In this document: piece by piece, positions 1 through 64,000 of the stretch | Layout: each line of letters starts with the position of its first letter | Numbering within the stretch: the first letter of the stretch is position 1 | NCBI GenBank assembly: GCA_018292915.2 | Contig: JACVVK020000448.1 | Span: 511,238 to 575,237 of the forward strand | DNA: 64,000 nt | Reading direction: 5' to 3' | Source: Batillaria attramentaria | Taxonomy: Eukaryota; Mollusca; Gastropoda; Batillariidae | The notes under the pieces: model-generated | What the model was told of the DNA's origin: nothing | Seen by the model: the letters and a program-made list of their open reading frames with translations, nothing else | Databases searched by the model: none | Position numbers and translations under genes: made by a program

Positions 1-1107
1 ATGTCAAATACGCTCGCCTGCTCGCTTTCGCTACCAAATTTACCGTCGGGCAAGTGAAAGCTCCGGTAGCGGTAGCCCGAATGGCAAGCAGGAATTCTGA
101 CGAATCAGAACCTAGCAGCCACTCCGGCTTCCAGAATTTTTTTCGGGCTACCAGTTTTGTTCAGGGTGGTAGCCTGAATGGCTACCATGGTCCTGACACA
201 TTTGACGATCGCTGCTAAAATGTTACAAATTCAGTTCAACAGAAAGACAAAGTGCAACCATCAAATCCTGTCTACCTCTACACAGCAGCAGTACTCCGCA
301 AAAACCGTAATGGCAAAGTGGGAGGAAATTAAGGTACGTAGATAGTCATGTACTTAAATGCCAATTGAATAGTGAAAAAATTACGACAACAAATGTGTAC
401 AAGCACCTGTCAGGAATTCCCAAGCGCTTGACGCTGCGGTAAACGGACAGGACATTGGCCACATGTCGGTAGTTGAACCAGAATCTTGACGTGTCCACCA
501 GCACTGCCCAGTTGTTGGTGTGGCCGCTTTTGAAGAATTCTTGCACTTGTTCCTTGTACAGCAGCAAATTAAAAGTAGGATGAGACTTGAGACAAAATTC
601 ATGCCACTACTGGCAGTTTGACAATCAATCATCATACAAAACTGTGATTTGTTATCCACAATGGGCCTGAAATTTCTAGTTAGTAACTTTGGCTGAATGA
701 GGTTTAGGGCTTTAGAACAATAGAAGTCAGCGACTGCGGGTGTGGGGAGGGGTTAGGCTGGAGCTGGGTTTGGTACATGTACCTGACCCCATCTCCTCAC
801 CACCGATTCATTTACGTGTGTGTGTGTGTGTGTGTGTGTTTCCACGTTGTTCCAACACTTGGCGTTGCTTTTGGTGTGTCCGGCCCAGTACTGTAACCGA
901 TTTCCTCATGAAGTTATAGTCAGTGAGTGCTGCCTAAGATGAGCACACTGCAGTTAAACTCTCATCAGTTATCAAGCAGGCTGTAACTAGACAAACACGA
1001 ATACAAAGTTTTGCAATCGAAGATACCTCGTGGTCACCATTCGCAAAGGTTGAAAAAAGAGCTAGAACGCAGATAGCAACTACGCTTCCTTTCGGAACAG
1101 CGGCCAT
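1..1107 (-). CDS. PIGK: PIGK (GPI-anchor transamidase catalytic subunit), 5' part of gene, continues off left edge
   Basis: PIGK is the caspase-like (C13 family) cysteine protease subunit of the ER GPI transamidase, which cleaves the C-terminal signal of precursor proteins and attaches the GPI anchor. Two coding exons are visible on the minus strand: a signal-peptide exon (1107 down to 1027) and an exon (552 down to 407) with the conserved run SGHTNNWAVLV...SRFWFNYRHVAN followed by YRSVKRLGIPD. This matches the start of the mature protease in animal PIGK. The catalytic His and Cys lie further downstream, outside the window. The exons join in phase 0. The gene is divergent from the adenylate kinase gene, about 1.5 kb between start codons, and in human PIGK and AK5 are also divergent neighbours. 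Nothing coding was recognised at 1-406 on either strand. Confidence 0.88.
407..552 (-). CDS. PIGK: PIGK coding exon 2
   Basis: This is 146 bp read in phase 0 from EQVQEFFKSGHTNN to KRLGIPD, ending in phase 2 at an AG|gtgctt donor. The acceptor on the minus strand is ctgctgtacaag. The peptide is almost collinear with the first mature exon of animal PIGK, and no frameshift is seen. The open frame beyond the donor is intron. Confidence 0.9.
1027..1107 (-). CDS. PIGK: PIGK coding exon 1 (signal peptide)
   Basis: This is 27 codons from an ATG at 1107, starting MAAVPKGSVVAICVLALF and ending FANGDHE, then a gtatct donor in phase 0. The short N-terminus, hydrophobic core and small residues before the predicted cleavage fit an ER signal peptide, as expected for PIGK. 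The start is the only ATG upstream of the hydrophobic core. Confidence 0.8.
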
Positions 1108-60003
<58,896 letters not shown>

Positions 60004-62770
60004 TGAAGTGGGTCGCGGCCATCTTGCCACCGTCTGTCAACCCTGTCCCTGTCATCGGCGTCGATGTCATTTTCTATACAAGCTCTTGCTATTTTTAGAC
60101 ACTGCTCTCATTTTCATTTTGAGTCTGCGCAAGCCTGTGAAACTGGCGTGAGTGAGGCTCACAGACTGCCAGCATTAGTCTGGGTTAGGTTACCGGAAAT
60201 CGAGGACATTTTGGATTAAATTGCTACTTACTATGGATACTCTACAGCCTGTGAAGTTTTGTAACATTTTTTTTTTTCTGTGAGTTTTGAAAGTGCAACC
60301 GCAGGATTTATTTCAGACTATCGTGAGCTTGGAAATTGGTTAGGTATTGTGGAATTTTAAATAAATAAAACAAACACAGAGCGCTGGTCATATACCATGT
60401 AGGGGATTCGTACTCATAATGTATGGTCACAGCATGTTCTGCTCCACAATACAGAGATTAAATCATGGCGCCGTATTGCGGAATGTACTCTTTGTGTCTT
60501 CTGTGGCCTTTACTCCAACACTTGTGCTTCAACCGATAATAAGTGTCACTTTTATATTCAGCTGTCTCCATTGCCTTAATGTCTGTATGTATCACATTGT
60601 ATTACGTAGGACTGGTTTTTGACTGAAAGGTTTGTAAATAAATTTTTGTACACATTTTTGTAGCAGATGTTTTCATACTCGGTTCGCAGATAAGCTGTTT
60701 GTGGTTTGCTGGTAAATCTAATTGTCCTTGCTTGGGTAGAACATTTGTTATGAAAGGTTGTGTCTTTACCATTTGCGCTTATATTGCCTAAGGATTTCTG
60801 TATGTTTTTGTTTTTGTTTTTTGGTAAATTCACACGCTCACAGACTTTTTGCTATCATACTCTTTTGGTCTTTGGCTCCTGACTTTGCTAAGTTTATTTA
60901 CAATAACATATGAACGCAAACCTGCAATATGCAGATGTGAACCATTGAATATACCTTGGATGGTATTTATGAAATGCATCGAGGATAAATGTGTTTACAA
61001 TCTAAATGGGTGTGTACCCCTGTTTAGATCTATAAATGTGTTTATCCTAGATAAAGATGCTGCTTATATACTATCATAAAGATATCCATTGAATAAATGC
61101 TGCTTGTAAAAGCATGTTTACTTCTTTTTTTTTTGGGGGGGGGGGGGGATCAAGGAGAAGGAAAGGAAAAAGATGGTACTATATGTGATCACCAGTGCAT
61201 CTTTTCAGTGTGTAAGATATTTCAGGCTCAATCAGGTTTTGACAACTTAGCAGCTTATGTATGTCGTTTACTCATGATCTGTACTCGCTTTTCAAACCTT
61301 TCACAAACTGCCTTCTTTGATGACTTTCATTATATGCTCAACTGTTTGAGGGGATATTTTGCCAAGTGCCATCACACTTTACGTGCTGCATGCAGGATAT
61401 TAAGCATAGGATAGTAACTATGCATATGCTGGGATGATAGGGCCAGTGGTATCACTGTAGGAAAGATGATAAAAATGCAATCGCAGCAGGTGTTTGCTTA
61501 TCTCTCCATGATTTGCAGTCTGAAATATGTGCTGTGCAGTTGGGTTCTTTGCCCAGTATCTTTGGTGCTTCCTTATCGTGACTCAGGATTTTCTGCACAG
61601 TTACTTCAGATGGGAGCTTTGTAAATTCAAGTGCTGCATTATGAACTTGCAGTTTTGTCCAGTACCCTTGTGAAAAGTAGGTGCTTGTCTTCATAAATAT
61701 CTCAGCTAGTCTTGTTTTGGGTTTTTTTGTTTTTCACCACCAGAAAAAAAAAGGGTTTGATTGTCACCTAATATGGCACGTCATTTGTACAATACAGTGT
61801 ACAAGATGTGTACATCATAGCAGATGCAAACAATAACCATTCCCTCAGTAGGGTTTCAGATTTGGGTGCATGTTGCAAATGCGCTTACATTTTGAATTTG
61901 TCACTGAAGACATCCTGCGCTGGCTCAAGTACTTGCCCTGAAAAAGTCTTGGTGTCTAGTTGTATTCATCACTATCAGTGACCCTGCTTATTCATTGTAA
62001 CCTTGTTGATCCGAAAACCTGATTTCACTGGCAATCTGACATGTTCATGAATGCACCAACTGAGTCTCTTGGAGAGAGAGAAGGAAAAAAAAAGTGCTAA
62101 CTTCAAGTTCTGTTCGGTTTTGTGTTAAATACATTACTACGTGTATCTGTTGCCATCACTCATTATTACAGCACAGCAACCAAGTGTAAGGTTTTATACT
62201 GTAGCACGCTTTTGAACATCCTGTACTCTGACGTATTTGCATAATGCACAGATTGCGAAGTCCATTGTATGAACTCATGGGTCGCTTTCGCTGGGGGAGG
62301 GGGGGTTCATATCAGCTACTGTTTGTACCTGCACATTTCCTTGTTTGGGCTACATCTCAAGACAATGTGCAAAGCAGATTCACAAAAATTTTCAGCAGAA
62401 TAACTAAGGCGGGATTTTGACAGGCAGAGAGTTCCTATGTAATAGCACTGTCACTAAATGAAGACTATACACAGTGATTATTACTTCTCGTACAAGGTCA
62501 AGTTTAGAATACAAGCGCTCACAAATGTATAAATCTGTACATTCTCAGTACACGTGTATTTATTCTAGCTTTCTGTTGACTGTGATAAACGACTCACAAT
62601 TAGGAGTTTTGGACTGTTGCCATCTTTACTTCTTATAGCTGCTCAGTTACCGTGTATATGTATCAATTTTTTTTTTGTTACTTTTTTTATCTGCTTCAAG
62701 CCAATTTGAAACTAAACCAGCCACCGTGGCACACAGCAGTGGAATAAACACAGCGGAAGGAAAAAATGTG
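60004..62770 (+). other. 3' UTR and downstream region of the AK5-like gene
   Basis: AATAAA signals lie at 60360-60369 (two overlapping), 60637-60642, 61092-61097 and 62743-62748, so short and long 3' ends are possible. A G-run follows at 61134-61148. The sequence is A/T-rich, poor in repeats and non-coding, as expected for a UTR. Confidence 0.6.
60360..60369 (+). terminator. First poly(A) signal (overlapping AATAAA pair)
   Basis: TTAAATAAATAAAAC, 357 bp after the stop codon. The closest canonical signal; not shown to be the one used. Confidence 0.5.
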
Positions 62771-64000
62771 CTTGATGTTTTTTTCATTGGTCAGTAGAGT
62801 GTGGCGTCTGAGGGCTGCAGTTTAACAGACACTGGGAAGTGTGAAAGAGTTGACTGTACACCATTCACAAATGCAGTGTTTAACATATTAATATGTTAGA
62901 AAAGTTGCTCTTTAAAAACATGTACAGCTGGCCTTGAGGAATAGACCTCTCCAGAACGAGTACTTCAGCCAGTCAGAAAATTCAAAATGGGTCAAATTAA
63001 CAGCACCACCACACCAACCTAACTGAATTGAGAAAATACAAACATGATTTTATAATTTATTCTCGTCAAACATGTACATGTTCTCTCAAATGCACACAAT
63101 TTCATGAGCATGAACTTGGACAAATGCTAACAATGTAGCTTCATTATTTTCTCTTCCACCATTAACCACCCCAACCCTCTCCACCATAAAGAAAAGGGTC
63201 AATGCCTGCATGCTTCATGACACACAAATTTAACCACCATGGATATTTTATAAACATCAACAATTCAAGTCAAACAATAATAATAATAAAAAAAATAATG
63301 AAATAAAAATCGGGAATATGCTGACAAGCGTGCACACGTACATTCAAATCACACGGCCTCTGGCTAATCAAGGCTCAACCAACCAGTCAGCGTACTAAGG
63401 GAATCGCCCCATCCGCACACCCCCCTTCTCATAGGGAAGTAAAGACAATGCTGGATCAATGAAGCAGATGTGGAGCATACAAGTCATGAGCATACTTAAG
63501 GAATATACAGCCACACACGTGACTAGGACCTCAAGTCACGTCACTAGATACTCTTTCAGTTTCACGTACCCTGCAAGTTTCCTCACTGTCTTGCGCACAC
63601 ACACACACACACACACACCAAAAACGTCACAATCCTTTAAAAAAAAAAAAAAAAAATCAAACTAACAACAGGGGCCACTGGCATGACTGCAATCTTGCCT
63701 GCATCCAGGCTATGGTTTATGGCATGGATCTCTCATTCTTGGGTGCTTCAGTTCTACTTTGACATAAACCCAACTGGATTGAAAAAACACATTTGCACCC
63801 AAGCGCTACATTGTTCACACCTGAGACCACACTGCGACAGACACAAGTCGGACAAATAACAGACTTTGCAAACCCCAAAAGCATGCATCCTGTGACATGA
63901 TTTTACTTTGCAATATCAAATGCCAATACATCTATGAAGTGATGCATCACTTAGCAAACTTAAGTGAGCGATACTGGCTTCTGGGTAATCTCCGAGTTAC
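62771..64000. other. Right flank, no gene recognised
   Basis: No coding similarity was seen on either strand. On the minus strand an AATAAA-type signal (GAGAATAAATTATAAAATC, about 63046-63064) could mark the 3' end of a neighbouring gene coming from the right. A (CA)n run lies at 63594-63618 and an A-run near 63638. Confidence 0.4.

Overview
This is animal nuclear DNA, most likely from a mollusc and probably a marine gastropod. The genus is not determined. The evidence is long introns with GT-AG junctions, very many (CA)n/(GT)n microsatellites and G-runs, a repeated tRNA-derived SINE, LINE 3' ends, and Tc1/mariner and PIF/Harbinger-type elements. There are no bacterial-style operons. Nearly every long open frame outside the exons listed here is repeat sequence.

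Layout. At 407-1107 on the minus strand are the first two coding exons of PIGK, the catalytic subunit of GPI transamidase; the gene continues off the left edge. About 1.5 kb away, head to head on the plus strand, starts an adenylate kinase 5-like gene that fills the rest of the window (ATG at 2622, stop at 60001-60003). I rebuilt it from 28 coding exons whose phases all agree. The N-terminal part has a DPY30/RII-like dimerisation segment and two AK domains (A, 7379-12561; B, 13179-17867). An intron of about 20 kb follows. Then come three or four exons for an acidic Ala/Glu/Pro-rich linker (38094-43956). Last are three tandem AK1-type domains (C, 49335-52073; D, 52357-55800; E, 56982-60003), each from the same five-exon set with the same intron phases. 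The full model is about 1,494 residues with five kinase domains, if one missing base in domain E is allowed for.

Two short ATG exons inside the 20 kb intron (23007-23060 and 37507-37518) both end in phase 0 and can join the linker exon at 38094. This suggests internal promoters making a shorter protein with three AK domains, the layout known for sea urchin sperm flagellar adenylate kinase. The locus may therefore encode an AK5-like long product and a flagellar-type triple kinase. I regard this as the most interesting system in the window.

The introns hold at least nine copies or fragments of one tRNA-derived SINE, several with clear target-site duplications and one nested in an older repeat with an empty-site copy for comparison. 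They also hold a nearly complete but broken mariner element (26667-27992), a Harbinger-like element cut down to the start of one gene (32716-33484), a pogo/Tigger-like MITE (42693-43127), a LINE 3' end placed directly after exon 11, other tRNA-headed SINEs, a MITE-like family with GTCGAGGTTA ends, minisatellites, and extreme homopolymers such as a C/T tract of about 85 bases at the domain C P-loop acceptor. No rRNA, functional tRNA, CRISPR array or bacterial element was seen.
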